A stretch of 64,000 nucleotides of DNA from Aralia elata (lineage: Eukaryota > Streptophyta > Magnoliopsida > Apiales > Araliaceae). The notes under the pieces were generated by a model. It saw only the letters and a program-made list of their open reading frames with translations. It did no database searches and had not been told where the DNA came from. Shown one piece after another: positions 44,780 through 55,262 of the stretch; position 1 is the first letter of the stretch, and each line of letters opens with the position of its first letter. A program made the position numbers and the translations under genes. The stretch covers positions 64,464,365 to 64,528,364 of the forward strand of contig CM068388.1 of the NCBI GenBank assembly GCA_034770075.1, given 5' to 3'.

Positions 44780-46201
44780 TCAACTATACCTTCTAAACCT
44801 CCATGCTGAAACTGAATACAGAGGCTGATTCTGCCAGCAGATAACTAAACAGCCATGCTCTTCTTTGATCTTAAATCTGTCGTAGCCATAAGTCTGCAAC
44901 ACCCTCTTTGCGTGCAACATGCTATGATAGCTCAAAGGCACCCTTCCAAAACCGGCCATCTCAAGCCTCGGAATCCATTTCTCTAGCTTCTCATGCCTCT
45001 CCTTTCTCTCGAGCCCCTCGCATGCTATGATATTCTTGATTTCCTCACCAAAAAGCATTTTCTCAAGCTTTTGACGCTCTATTGGTGCCCTTGATGCAGT
45101 AGACTCCAAGCAATCAAAAAGAGATGCATAAAAGTTCAATGCTTCCATAATTCTATCCATAAGACTAAATCCATTATGATTCGATTCTTGCTCAGTTACC
45201 ACCATTAGCTTTGGCGATAGGCTCCAGAGGGCGTTAAGAAAAGTCACCATCTTAGGAGAACTGGCCAAAGAAAGCGGTGAGGATGATGTTGAATCAGGAC
45301 TTGGGCTATATATATTTATCACATCTTTCTCGAGAAAATCTCCTAAAGTACGCGAATTCATCTTTAAGGCTGCCTGCGAATGGATTGAATTTGAAATCTT
45401 GGATATTAAGGGGGAGTTCCTTTGAAGCATCTCATCATCAAATGCTAGGAGATGATGTAGTTGTAGTATAGAGCTAACTGCAAGAGCTTCTCCTGTCTTC
45501 ACCTGCAAGCTTTCAATGTCGAGATTCTCCAATCTACTTACAATAGGATTGAACTGAAACGGGATATCCAATTTTTCAGCTTCTTCATTCAACCGATGAG
45601 CCATTTGTTCTAGTACCTCTTTCTGTTCATGAATTCCTGTAATTCTCAAATGAGGCGGGCCTTCAGGCCGTGCACTTAATAACTGAAGAAGATTAATCCA
45701 TTGGGCAGGCTCAAAAGAATTTAGATCGATTACGTGAACAACCTTTTCCCTTTCCATAGCTTCTAGAATGGCCTGGTTTGTGATCACGTACGAGAGCTTC
45801 AAAAAGGGACAAAGCTCAAAGAAATATCGCCGGACAAGAATTTCTTCAGAGATGGAAGATATTTTAGTCGCATTTAGGGCCTTGTGCAAACCAGGCCAGC
45901 TTTTAAGCATCCTATCAGCAAGTGCCTCAGTGAAGTAAGCAGCAATTCTCTGCATAGTATCTCCATCAGGAGAAGAAAGATGGGAAATGTGCTCGAGGCC
46001 CATATTGGCATTCTCGACACTACCAGCAGCTACATGGTTAGCGCAGGCAACCAGGAGATGGATTAGACACAAACCTCTTTCCTCTGATTTCATCTCTCTA
46101 AGCCACGGATACGGTAACCCTAAACCAGGTGAAAGGGACATCAGGGAGAAGAACTGAAGGGGTGAAGAACTTACAGACGACGATCCCTCCTCTTGAACCA
46201 T
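44780..46201 (-). CDS. SCL3: GRAS transcription regulator, SCARECROW-LIKE 3 type
   Basis: 473 aa, close to the usual ~480 of SCL3. GRAS regions in order: first leucine-rich region with LIHLLVACANHVAAGS (47-62) and SPDGDTMQRIAAYFTEALADR (77-97); VHVID at 155-159 within the VHIID region; HLRITGIHEQKEVLEQMAHRL; LKTGEALAVSS-like block; PFYRE region with MLFGEEIKNIIACEG; SAW ending LYSVSAWRFRRYS. The ATG at 46201 was chosen because MVQEEGSSSVSSSPLQ matches SCL3 starts and lies 12 bp after a splice acceptor; the upstream ATG at 46240 lies in the intron. SCL3 acts in the nucleus, promoting gibberellin responses with DELLA proteins and the SHR/SCR root pathway. No intron in the coding part; the frame is intact. 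It is the only conventional host gene here. Confidence 0.92.
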   Translation of the reverse strand: MVQEEGSSSVSSSPLQFFSLMSLSPGLGLPYPWLREMKSEERGLCLIHLLVACANHVAAGSVENANMGLEHISHLSSPDGDTMQRIAAYFTEALADRMLKSWPGLHKALNATKISSISEEILVRRYFFELCPFLKLSYVITNQAILEAMEREKVVHVIDLNSFEPAQWINLLQLLSARPEGPPHLRITGIHEQKEVLEQMAHRLNEEAEKLDIPFQFNPIVSRLENLDIESLQVKTGEALAVSSILQLHHLLAFDDEMLQRNSPLISKISNSIHSQAALKMNSRTLGDFLEKDVINIYSPSPDSTSSSPLSLASSPKMVTFLNALWSLSPKLMVVTEQESNHNGFSLMDRIMEALNFYASLFDCLESTASRAPIERQKLEKMLFGEEIKNIIACEGLERKERHEKLEKWIPRLEMAGFGRVPLSYHSMLHAKRVLQTYGYDRFKIKEEHGCLVICWQNQPLYSVSAWRFRRYS

Positions 46202-46213
46202 TCCTGCTATTAA

Positions 46214-47085
46214 CTGCAAAATAGAACTACGAGTGTTCAATAGTGGAATATGAAATACTTTCTCCGTCCTTGCAAAAAGACGTCAAAAGTATATTTTTCA
46301 CGCATATTAAGAAAATTAAAATTGAAGAGAGAGAATAAATTAAGTTCTAAATATATCCCTAGTGGACCCAAAATAAGTACAATAATGAGTTGTTTTCCTT
46401 CTTAACCTAGTGAACCCATTTTTAGGGTAAAATAGTCTTTATAACATACTAAATATTAAATCATGTACTTTAGGATATCTTTCGATAGACAAATTTTATT
46501 GTACTTCAAGACATGCTTTTGAGGACGGATGGAGTATATGAAGCCATAAAGAGGACATCTTCCTAAGATTAGTAAATCTTAATCCACAGTAATTACATCA
46601 AGATTTTCTTATTGAAAATAATTAGAAAAGCTGCAATCTATTTACGAATAAATATAATGAACAGAAACAAGACAAAAAAATGAATCTCACTAAATATTTG
46701 TTGTTATTAGCTACCTAGAGGTTCTAGTTATCCCAAGTGATATTGATTGGATTGAACAAAATGGGAATCATATCAATAGGTGTTAAATTTTAAAGAAATA
46801 AACAAAAATAGGAAATGAACTTGAACATCCTTTTGTTTGCAACATTGGATTTAATTGTTTGAACAGCAATTAAATGGAATACATTGGGAACTATTTACTT
46901 ACATATAACTCAACTCCAATGATCAAAATAAACAATTTCCAATAAATTAAAATCATAGTTAATGATAAATATGATCAAAATTAATGATTCAAAAACAAGA
47001 TATGATGTTGTGAGCTAGTTTATGAATTCAACAAACTTACTAGTCAAAAACTAGAAACAAAAACAGAGTAAAGGATGAAAATTAC
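46214..47085 (-). other. Probable 5'UTR intron of the SCL3-like gene
   Basis: The acceptor TTCTATTTTGCAG ends at 46214, 12 bp upstream of the chosen ATG. A good donor CCG|GTAATTTTC lies at 47086/47085. The 872-bp interval is AT-rich, has no coding frame, and contains a Stowaway-like MITE. The donor choice is inference. Confidence 0.55.
46258..46534. mobile_element. Stowaway-like MITE inside the SCL3 5' intron
   Basis: Ends CTTTCTCCGTCCTTGCAAAA and, reverse-complemented, CTCCATCCGTCCTCAAAAGC, with TA on both sides (46256-46257 and 46535-46536). It is 277 bp and more diverged at its termini than the MITE at 43554. Confidence 0.72.
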
Positions 47086-47580
47086 CGGAATCAACTCGGA
47101 AGCAATTCCTTGAACAAAAGTTCACAAGCATCAGCAAATTCAGATTCCCAATTGGGTTTTTCAATTCATCAAATTCACTGGTCTCAGAGCTATTTAGGGT
47201 TCCTCTGCTTTAAGGGTTTTGTTTGAAAAAAGTGGGTCAATTGGAAATAAAAGCTATTCTTGTCTAGGAGGGGTTTTGTTTGTGAGAATTCAAAGCGGTT
47301 GATTTTGTCCTGGTTGATTTGTTGTCCTTCGGGGGATAAAGAGGTAGAATTTGTGAAGTATAGTAATTATCTCTATACTTGGTAGATGGGAATAAGAGCT
47401 GGCCAAATTTGGTATTATTCTTCATCAGAAAACAAATCCAAGAATGTATTACCAAAAGAAAACAACAGACTTTGTTGTTGCTTAGTGGGAGATAGTGGGG
47501 ATTGCAAGGAAAGCTTTTCAAGTGCCTCCAAAAAACCACTATCCGTTTTCTTTTGAAAGACAAAAGACCATGCACTTGGT
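47086..47580 (-). promoter_or_regulatory. Probable 5'UTR exon 1 and promoter-proximal region of SCL3
   Basis: Upstream of the proposed donor. A weak TATA-like AATATAAGAAG on the minus strand lies near 47588-47598. Short upstream ATGs occur near the donor, and one overlaps the main start out of frame if spliced as proposed. The 103-codon frame at 47264-47575 has no recognisable homology and may be chance. The transcription start is not determined. Confidence 0.35.
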
Positions 47581-48419
47581 ACTATCTTCTTATATTAGAA
47601 ATTTAGGACAAAGTGACAAGGGGTTGTGGGAAAAGGCCAAAACTAGATAGAACTATGAATTATAGAACATTGAAATTAATTGCGGTAGTATAGGGCCAAG
47701 TCCTTATTTGCTTATTTATTATGCAACATCACATATTATATTGAAATGTGATAGTATAATTTTTTGTTTTTTTTATTTTTTTTTGAAAAATAAAGACACT
47801 TTAACTTTTAAATTTTAGGTGGATTTTATAGGTTCTCCATATTCTCCTCCTAACCCGGTTCCCAACTTCCCCGGGCCACTAGGGTTAAATGTATTTGTAA
47901 AGCTTGTTATAGATAAATGAAAAAAAAACTTTAAGAGTGGAATTTTTGGGGGGATCCCATTGGAATTTCCTTAAAAAATAACATACATTTTTCAGTATTT
48001 TAAAATTATTTTATATGAATATTTTTTTTAACTAAATTCAACCTTAGACAATCTCTAAATATATGCTTCTTCTTGGTGGGATATTGTCATCTCACACCAT
48101 TTTACATTTTGATATTGTTGTACTTTATATCAAAAACTACAAAGACCCTTTTGTTAAGTGCTTTAAGGTTTGGGTTGTGTTTGTTCTCTTGAGAAAGAGT
48201 ACCATTTCACCTAATATATAATCCATTCATATTGTAGCCCGGTCATGCGCCAAAACGAAATGATATGAAACAGTCAATTAAATTCTAATTTTCCATCCAA
48301 GTTTCTTAAAGTATAGGTTAAGAATAAGCTTTTCATTTTTTTTCCTTTCTTTTTTTTGTACTCTTCCGTTTTAAAATATAAAGTGTTAAATTTTAAATTT
48401 CATAGTCAATACTAATTAC
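47581..48419. other. AT-rich upstream intergenic region
   Basis: No gene or clear repeat seen. It contains poly(T)/poly(A) runs. It presumably includes distal promoter sequence of the SCL3-like gene. Confidence 0.5.
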
Positions 48420-48616
48420 AAAACCAACGGTTGAGATTAAATAATTTGTTAAATTAGTCAAAAACTTAATGAAACTACGTAATATTGACATAACAAAAAA
48501 TAACATGAGTAAACGTCTGTACCTTTAGACGCTAGTTTTTTGTTATGTCAATACTACGTAGTTTCAATAAGTTTTTGACTAACTCCACAAATTATTTAAT
48601 GTCAACCGTTGGTTTT
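48420..48616. mobile_element. Hairpin MITE-like element
   Basis: Two ~80-bp arms in inverted orientation, starting AAACCAACGGTTGA and ending CAACCGTTGGTTT, around a loop of about 37 bp. A long stretch of the arms (TAGTCAAAAACTTA, GAAACTACGTA, ATTGACATAACAAAAAA) pairs with few mismatches. No target duplication was identified with confidence, so the superfamily is open. Confidence 0.7.
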
Positions 48617-48787
48617 GGATGGACAATCTAGATTATATGAACTCCAAAATTTGGAGTTCTTAGGGAACTCCAGAAGAGCTGGATCCGCGGGTCTAACTAG
48701 CGTACAATGAAACTAACGGAAAAATGCGACATCGCGCATTTAAAAATGTACAACAAAACTAAAATGATGTCGTTTATTAATTATAGT

Positions 48788-49236
48788 GTAAACACCCAAA
48801 TTTTACGCCTATATTTAATAATTATTAACTTTTTGTGCTAAGAGGGCAAAATCGTAAATTCATGATAAATTGGGATTCTCAAGGTATGACTTTCATAAGC
48901 AAGGAGAGTTACTTGAAGGGCACTCATATATCTTGGGGGTACAAAAGTGCAAAAAAGATGCCCAAAGCACTATTTTTCATTAAAGTAAGAAGTTTGCGGC
49001 CTTTTTTCCCCACTTAACAAATCTAGGTGGGCTAAAAGTTGCCATTATGAAGATCTCAAAATGATGTTTTTCAAATTGGGGTGACACGTCTTTTAACTCT
49101 TCTCGGATTGAAAGTTATGGTCGTCTGAAGTTCGTACTTCGAAGTTGCGCCCAACCGCCAACATGATGGCGGCTTAGAGTTTGACCCACTCATTTTTTAG
49201 CACTTTTTTCTCTTCTTTTATAAATAAGAGAACAAT
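48788..49236 (+). repeat. Tat-type LTR fragment interrupted by element D
   Basis: Starts TGTAAACACCCAAATTTTACG and continues with AGAGGGCAAAATCGTAAATT, a diverged version of the C/D LTR start (TGTAGACACCCAAATTTTGCG, GGAGGGCAAAATCGTCAATT). It is in plus orientation and breaks off at ACAAT, where element D begins. The rest of this LTR is expected beyond D, outside the window. Confidence 0.6.
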
Positions 49237-51359
49237 TGTCGACGCCAGGTTTTTAGTCCTTTCCAATTTTTAGCCTTTTGATTGAATGATTTTTTGGAAA
49301 AAGTCGGCATTGATGTCGACGGGATTTTGAAAGATTGTTTTTTTTATGATGAGCCAATTAACCAGAGTCGCCAGTTGGTATATTTGAAATTGATGTACCA
49401 ACTCATCCGAGTTTTCGTTTTTTTATAAATCGATGGCTCATATGTGACTCCGAATTAATTGGTCTACGAACCGAGATTCATAGAGTTCGGGGGCTTGCTT
49501 AAGCGAGGGGAATGTGTTAGGCACCCCCCGACTTCCGTGAAACACGGTTACCGCAATCTTGATACTTTCCTATCCTTTAATTCATGAAATGTGTATATGT
49601 GTGTGTGTGTGTATGCCTATGTGATTGTTGTGGTGAATTTGTATGAAAGAATCATTTGGGGTTTTTTATGGAAAGTCGTGTTTTGAGAGTGCTTTAGAAG
49701 GTCCTTCGGTTTCTACGAGAAAGCTTTATTCTTTATTAGAAAGGTTTGATTTTAATTGTCAAAACTTATGAGATTTTCATTAGGTGTCGTTTTGGCAAAA
49801 ACAAGAGTTTTCTAAACCTTCGTCAAAATAGGAATCGAGATCTATACGTTGCTTTCGTAAATAGCATGATGGGCAACTTCTAGGATCTCTTTAACCCTAT
49901 GCACAAAGATTTAATAAAACGTTACTTATTTTTATAAAATCATTTTTGTGATGTTTGAAAACGATTTTTTTTCTTTAGCCTTCTCGTTGAATGGAAATCG
50001 GCATTCATTAGCACCCCCAATTTCTTATCCTTGTGAGACTAATAACCTAGTTTGATTGATTTTATAAAAATCTTTATCGTTTAGCTTTGAAATCAATTTC
50101 GTGTCATAAATCAAACCAAACATTAAAATGCGTTGGGGCTATTCATGGGCATGTAAGCCATCAAAATAACCCCAAACGTCCACAATCGCATACTTTCACT
50201 ATGACGGGGCCTTAACCACGATTCTCGCCTTGGCGTCGTTTTAAGGCCCGACGATTACATATGTACAATGAAAACTACATCATTCCTACTATCTACATCA
50301 AAAGACGTCCATCATCGGATTTGGACCACGAGGTCGCTTTCCTAGGCTCACACCCAAATTTCCACATACCCACAACCGGATATTACAAGAAATAACCAAC
50401 ACGGATAATCTAACAATACCAAGACATTCTAAAATAGCGATCTAAAGGAACCACGCCCAATATAGCACCGTAAAACAAACAAAAAAAATCAATAAATAAA
50501 TATCATCGGGTTATTAGGAAGAACTTTGCTCCGATGGAACCCTCACTAATAATCCCTAACTCATTGTTCCACCATAAATTACATGAAAACTACATTTAAT
50601 TTGACCAAATGATATGATAGAAATTGCAAAAAAAGGAGATTTTCACCTTGCAAATGATATCAAAATGGATGTAAACTTGTGTATTTTGAATAGAAGGAGA
50701 AGTATATGTGATACAATCAAATCAAAAGAGTATTATTCCTCTCTTTTTTCTTCCTTTCTCTCCTATTTTGTTGCAAAATTTTGCTATTTTTTTCCTCCAA
50801 TTCCCGAGCTGCTGCTGCTGTTATTCTCCTTCTTTCTCGCCTGATCCAACCTTCTGTATGCTGATGAGGAAATGAGCTGATATAGGCTGGCCAAAGCCAG
50901 CCGCAGATGGATCTGCGGTTGGCCGCAGATGGATCTGCGGCTTGCCGCAGATTGATCTGCGGCTGGCTGGCGGCCAACCCTCCACTCGACTGAATTTCGG
51001 GTTCCCGTGTTTAGAGTTCCGTGTTTTCAAAAGGCGCACTCATTGGCCGCAGATCAATCCGCGGTTGGCTGGCTTGACTTTCTCAATTTTCGTGCTACAC
51101 CTCGATTCTAGTGTCGTGACGTCGATTTTTGCCGACAGGCTCGTATTTTACAGTCCGGAAATCACTGGGAGGCGTGCCACATCCTCCGAGAATGCTCAAT
51201 TCGGACAGCCTTGTTGTCACGTCGGTTTCGGTTGTAAATCGTCGCGGTGGCGTCGAGTGTTCGTACTTGTCCATCCTTTGCTCTCGCAGGCCGGTTCATT
51301 TGACGAATTTGCCCTCCTGTCAGGGTTAGCATACGAAGTGCAAAATTTGGGTGTCTACA
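49237..51359 (-). repeat. 3' LTR of element D
   Basis: 2,123 bp. On the minus strand it starts TGTAGACACCC at 51359 and ends GGCGTCGACA at 49237. It is clearly homologous to the C LTRs but more different from them than they are from each other. It contains four palindrome copies at 50901-50918, 50923-50940, 50945-50962 and 51047-51064, and a (GT)n tract near 49594-49613. Confidence 0.9.
50901..51064. promoter_or_regulatory. Palindrome cluster in D LTR
   Basis: Four copies of CCGCAGAT-NN-ATCTGCGG, three of them 22 bp apart in a row (50901, 50923, 50945) and one at 51047 with a single mismatch. The 22-bp spacing is two helical turns, which would put a bound protein on one face of the DNA. Confidence 0.6.
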
Positions 51360-51372
51360 GCTGCCCCTCTTT
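51360..51372 (-). other. Polypurine tract of element D
   Basis: Minus-strand AAAGAGGGGCAGC directly before the LTR, identical to that of element C. Confidence 0.85.
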
Positions 51373-51560
51373 ATCATGTTTATGAAATGTTAAATGAAAT
51401 GAACAGGATAAAGAAATAGTCACCCGATGCATGAATGACAGTGCATGACAGTACATACATGATGCAACACATGTAACTCATGATGCAACACAAGATGTAA
51501 AGTATGCAAAACATTCGTAAAAGTGTTAATGCCTCCATCCTTGGTCGCATTGTTAGTCAT
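51373..51560 (-). other. 3' untranslated spacer of element D
   Basis: AT-rich with repeated ATGATGCAAC/TGCATGA words, the counterpart of 29691-29836 in C. No coding content. Confidence 0.55.
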
Positions 51561-52335
51561 CGGGTTGAGTCTTCCAATCTATCGTCTCGTTTGGGGCCGG
51601 GTCTCGTATCCGGTCACCCATCTCGCAATCGCCGGGTCTCGTATCTGGTCGATCGTCTCGTCGGGGCCGGATCTCGTATCCGGTCACCCATCTCGTAATC
51701 GCCGGGTCTCGTATCCGGTCGATCGTCTCGTTGGGGCCGGGTTTCGTCGCCGGTCACCCATCTCGTAATCGCCGGTTAACGTCGCCGGTCGATCCTCTCG
51801 TCGGGGCCGGGTTTCATCACCGGTCACCCATCTCGTAATCGCGGGTTATCGTCGCCGGTCGATCGTCTCGTCGGGGCCGAGTTTCGTCGCTGGTCACCCA
51901 TCTCGTAATCGCTGGTTATCGTCGCCGGTCGATCTTCTCGTCGGGGCCGAGTTTCATCGCCGGTCACCCATCTCGTAATCGCCGGTTATCGTCGCCGGTC
52001 GATCGTCTTGTCGGGGCCGGGTTTCGTCGCCGGTCACCCATCTCGTAATCGCCGGTTATCGTCGCCGGTCGATCGTCTTGTCGGGGCCGGGTTTCGTCGC
52101 CGGTCACCCATCTCGTAATCGCCGGTTATCGTCGCCGGTCGATCGTCTTGTCGGGGCCGGATTTCGTCGCCGATCACCCATCTCGTAATCGCCGGTTATC
52201 GTCGCTGGTCGATCGTCTTGTCGGGGCCGGGTTTCGTCGCCGGTCACCCATCTCATAATCGCCGGTTATCATCGCCGGTCGATCATCTTGCGAGTGCCGG
52301 GTCTCGTATCCGGTCACTCGGTCGAATTGAGAAGC
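51561..52335. repeat. 70-bp minisatellite (D)
   Basis: Eleven units with an exact 70-bp period. The word CGGTCACCCA or a close variant occurs at 51611, 51681, 51751, 51821, 51891, 51961, 52031, 52101, 52171, 52241 and (diverged) 52311. It is the reverse complement of the C array. Here neighbouring units are alike, with no 140-bp alternation. Confidence 0.92.
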
Positions 52336-52620
52336 CGTGTTCGACATCCGATTCATCAAAATCTCGTATTTTATTACCAAATTATGAGTCAAATGGGCTT
52401 TAGGATCGATTAAGCTTGCATTGGACCAAGGAGAGAGGACTGGGCCCAGCCGCAGATAGATCTGCGGCCATGATCGGGCATATAGGCAGCCAGCCGCCTC
52501 CCAGATCTGTCACTTTCATTCGTACCCCACGCGATTTTCAGACCTTTGCACGCCCTTTTGCCGAGTTTTTCCAACCTTTTTGCAAAAACCGCTCCGGTTA
52601 GATCGATCTACGCGTTACAG
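52336..52620 (+). promoter_or_regulatory. Antisense leader exon and probable promoter region (D)
   Basis: Counterpart of 28413-28710. It contains CCGCAGATAGATCTGCGG at 52450-52467 and ends in the donor CGTTACAG|GTAACACTTTG at 52620/52621. Conservation with C outside any coding frame supports a transcribed leader or promoter function. Confidence 0.42.
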
Positions 52621-53075
52621 GTAACACTTTGACCGATTGTTTTCCAATTTCGTCAATGTTTTGCTATACATTTGGCTATTTGCATGCTTAGAGATAAAAA
52701 TGTATGCTTTATAATGCTATGCTATGTATTATTGTATATACATGCTATGTATCAACTGTGTGAGTCCTATTTTATGCTCATGATGCGGTCACACATATCT
52801 GTTGTTTCTTTTTGAAAGAAAATCATGCATTAGGGTCTTTTCATGTTGCAATTATCCATATAAATGCAATTTTGATCTGTTGTGGCTTAGTTTTTTTTGA
52901 AAAACATGCTTGGCCATGCATGGGATGTCCATTTTATAGACGAAACTCTGCCGATTTTTTTTTTTTTTTAACATGCATCATGCTGCATTAATTCTATGAT
53001 GATGATAGGAAATTAGAATGTTTGTGACATAATTCAAAATAGAATTTACCTTCCCTTTCGCCTATTCTATTCCAG
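52621..53075 (+). other. 5'UTR intron of antisense cassette (D)
   Basis: GT at 52621 and AG at 53074-53075 (TATTCTATTCCAG), 455 bp. The acceptor lies two bases before the ATG of gene 1, as in C. It contains a poly(T) tract near 52956-52970. Confidence 0.55.
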
Positions 53076-53077
53076 CT

Positions 53078-55050
53078 ATGGATCCTGACACTCCTAGTAG
53101 CTCCACTGCGTCTCGGACCTCGGGCGTTCGCCGCCGTAGGGTTGCACCCATTCCTGCTTTGCCCCGGACCCGCCAGGCTCGCCGACTGGCGGAGGCTGTC
53201 ATCCGGCCCGATCACCCCGATGTTGAGGAGGCTGCTTTTCCGGATGTTGCGGTAGAGGGGCCATCCTCCTGCACACCAGCTCCATCTCCTCATCGCGCCC
53301 TGTCTGGCGCCTCTGTGCAGATACCCGATCTATTGGGTCGGGATCTCAGTCGTCACCCCTCAGCATCTCTCGTGGCTAATGAGGTATATTCAATTATACT
53401 CTGAATTTATTCTCAATTCTCAATTCCCGTTCTATCTGGACTGACCCATTGGTGATTGCCACAGGTGCCCGAGTTTACTCAGCCGAGGGGTAACTGGTTC
53501 AACATTTACTCCCTCTACACGGCTTTGCACAGCGATTACCGCGCAGTGGTGGATGCCTGGGGTTTTCGTCATTTCTTCACCATCATTCTGCGCCAGTGCC
53601 CCTGGGGTTATATGCGGGCTCTGTCCGAGAGATGGTTTCACCAGACCCAGTCCCTTCATCTTTTGGACTGTGAGGTTGTGCTGACTCCCTGGGACTGGAG
53701 GTACATCACGGACATCGAGTTCGCCGGGTCTCGTGTCCCTCTGGATCTTGATATCACTCCAGCGGAGGTTCGAGCTTTGCTGGGTTTCGCCGCCGAGGAT
53801 CGGGTCTTCAAGGCCCGCAGTATTCGGTCCGGTGCTTTGGCTGTTGACGCTGTGGGAGGCATATATGCGACGCCATTCCCCGCGGATCGGGCTACGCGGG
53901 ACATTCTGCTCCGGCGCCTATTCCTGACCATCATGAGGGGTTGTTTCCTAGGGAACAACTCCTCCACCATTCATTTTAGCGTCGTCGGAGCTGTCAGGGA
54001 CGTGGACCGGATCGGCGACTATGATTGGGGGTCCTTCACATTTGCTTACTTCCTCCACGGTCTTCGTCTATGCTCGGAGGGACAGACAGATGCTTGGCTC
54101 AGATTCTACCACTTTCTGCTGGTGAGCCTTCTTTTCCTCTTTACTTACTGTACTTCCCTTCGTTTCATTTCTCTTTTCTGCATTTGACGGTTACTCATGC
54201 CCCGCCTTGTTTTTGTTCACAGTTCTGGGCCTACGAGCGTCTTCCATGTCTGAGGCCGGTCACTACCCTTGGTCTGGATACTTATCCCCGGGGTCGTCGA
54301 TGGCATCATAGCACCTTGGAGGAGGTGCCGGTGTCTGGCAGCTTTGCCCACTGTCGCATTCAGCTGGAGCTGATCACTGCTGCGGAGGTCGTCTGGACTC
54401 CCTATCTTTCGGAGCATCTGGCTGTGGGGTTCACAGATGGCTATCCTTCCGGCCCGGAGTTCGCACTTTCCACCCGCCGCCTTACTCTGCAGAGCGTCAG
54501 GGGCTGGGTGATGTACCTGGGAGAGCGCGCATTCAGATGCGTTACTGGAGAGATCCGCATCCCGCACTCCCTTCCTTTCACTACCTCCTGGCTGTTGGAT
54601 TCTCAGCCTTCGGAGATCATGCTCGCGGGGGAGGATGGCCAGACACTATCTTCGGGTCCCAGTACGAGCGAGGCCTTTCGCACCTGGTGGGTGCCCCGCA
54701 CTATCGGTCCTCAGACCCGGGCCACTTTCTTTCTCGGAGACATGGTTCCCGGCTCGGTGATGATGACCGATTGGGCCGCTTGTGTTCGGACTCCCACTCA
54801 TACTGAGCAGATTGCCACTCTGACCCGCCAGGTGGAGCAGCTGTCATTGTATCTTCGGGTGCTAGGTCGGACCCCAGAGGATGCCTATGCATATGATCCT
54901 GATAGCATGGGATTTGACACAGGCCCGAGCTCGTCTGATGCCCTAGCGCATCCATACATCCCCGACATGAACTTCGGGCCTCCGACCTCGACGACTCCGG
55001 GGGATCAGTTTGTGGATCCGACCTACTTAGATGACCTCACTTTTGATTAG
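53078..55050 (+). CDS. Antisense gene 1: plant-mobile-domain-like protein (D copy)
   Basis: Three exons: 53078-53383, 53465-54121 and 54223-55050, with GT-AG introns of 81 and 101 bp. The exon lengths (306, 657 and 828 nt) are exactly those of the C copy, although the two proteins differ at many residues; 596 aa and no internal stop. The S/P-rich basic N-terminus, the exon 2 PMD pattern (ALSERWFHQTQSLHLLDCEV, LTPWDWRYITDIEFAG, RDVDRIGDYDWGSFTFAYFL), the exon 3 start FWAYERLPCL, and the late coiled coil (QIATLTRQVEQLSLYLRVLG) are all kept. It lies opposite to the element's gag-pol and upstream of gene 2. Its role in the element is unknown; nuclear action is inferred from the PMD family. Confidence 0.78.
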
Positions 55051-55262
55051 ATCAGGCTAGGATAGGGCCATTTGTACCTGAACCTGCTAGATTTTATTCT
55101 CTTTCTTTATTTCATGCACTATGTATTGAACTTATTTATTCATTTATGCACAGTTTTTATCTTTATGAAATTCAATTGCTCTATTATTAACTGTACAATG
55201 CATGCTTTTTATTTATGGATAGAGAATGACCCCTGCATAGTCTTTTGATACTATTTTCACAG
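55051..55262 (+). other. Spacer between antisense genes (D)
   Basis: AT-rich. It starts after the gene 1 stop, has a possible donor TTT|GTACCTG near 55070, and ends in the acceptor ATTTTCACAG at 55262, touching the gene 2 ATG. The pattern is the same in C. Confidence 0.4.

Noticed and set aside
47264..47575. 103-codon frame upstream of the SCL3-like gene
   Set aside because: No recognisable domain and an odd composition. It probably lies in the 5'UTR or promoter. It could only be accepted with ribosome profiling.
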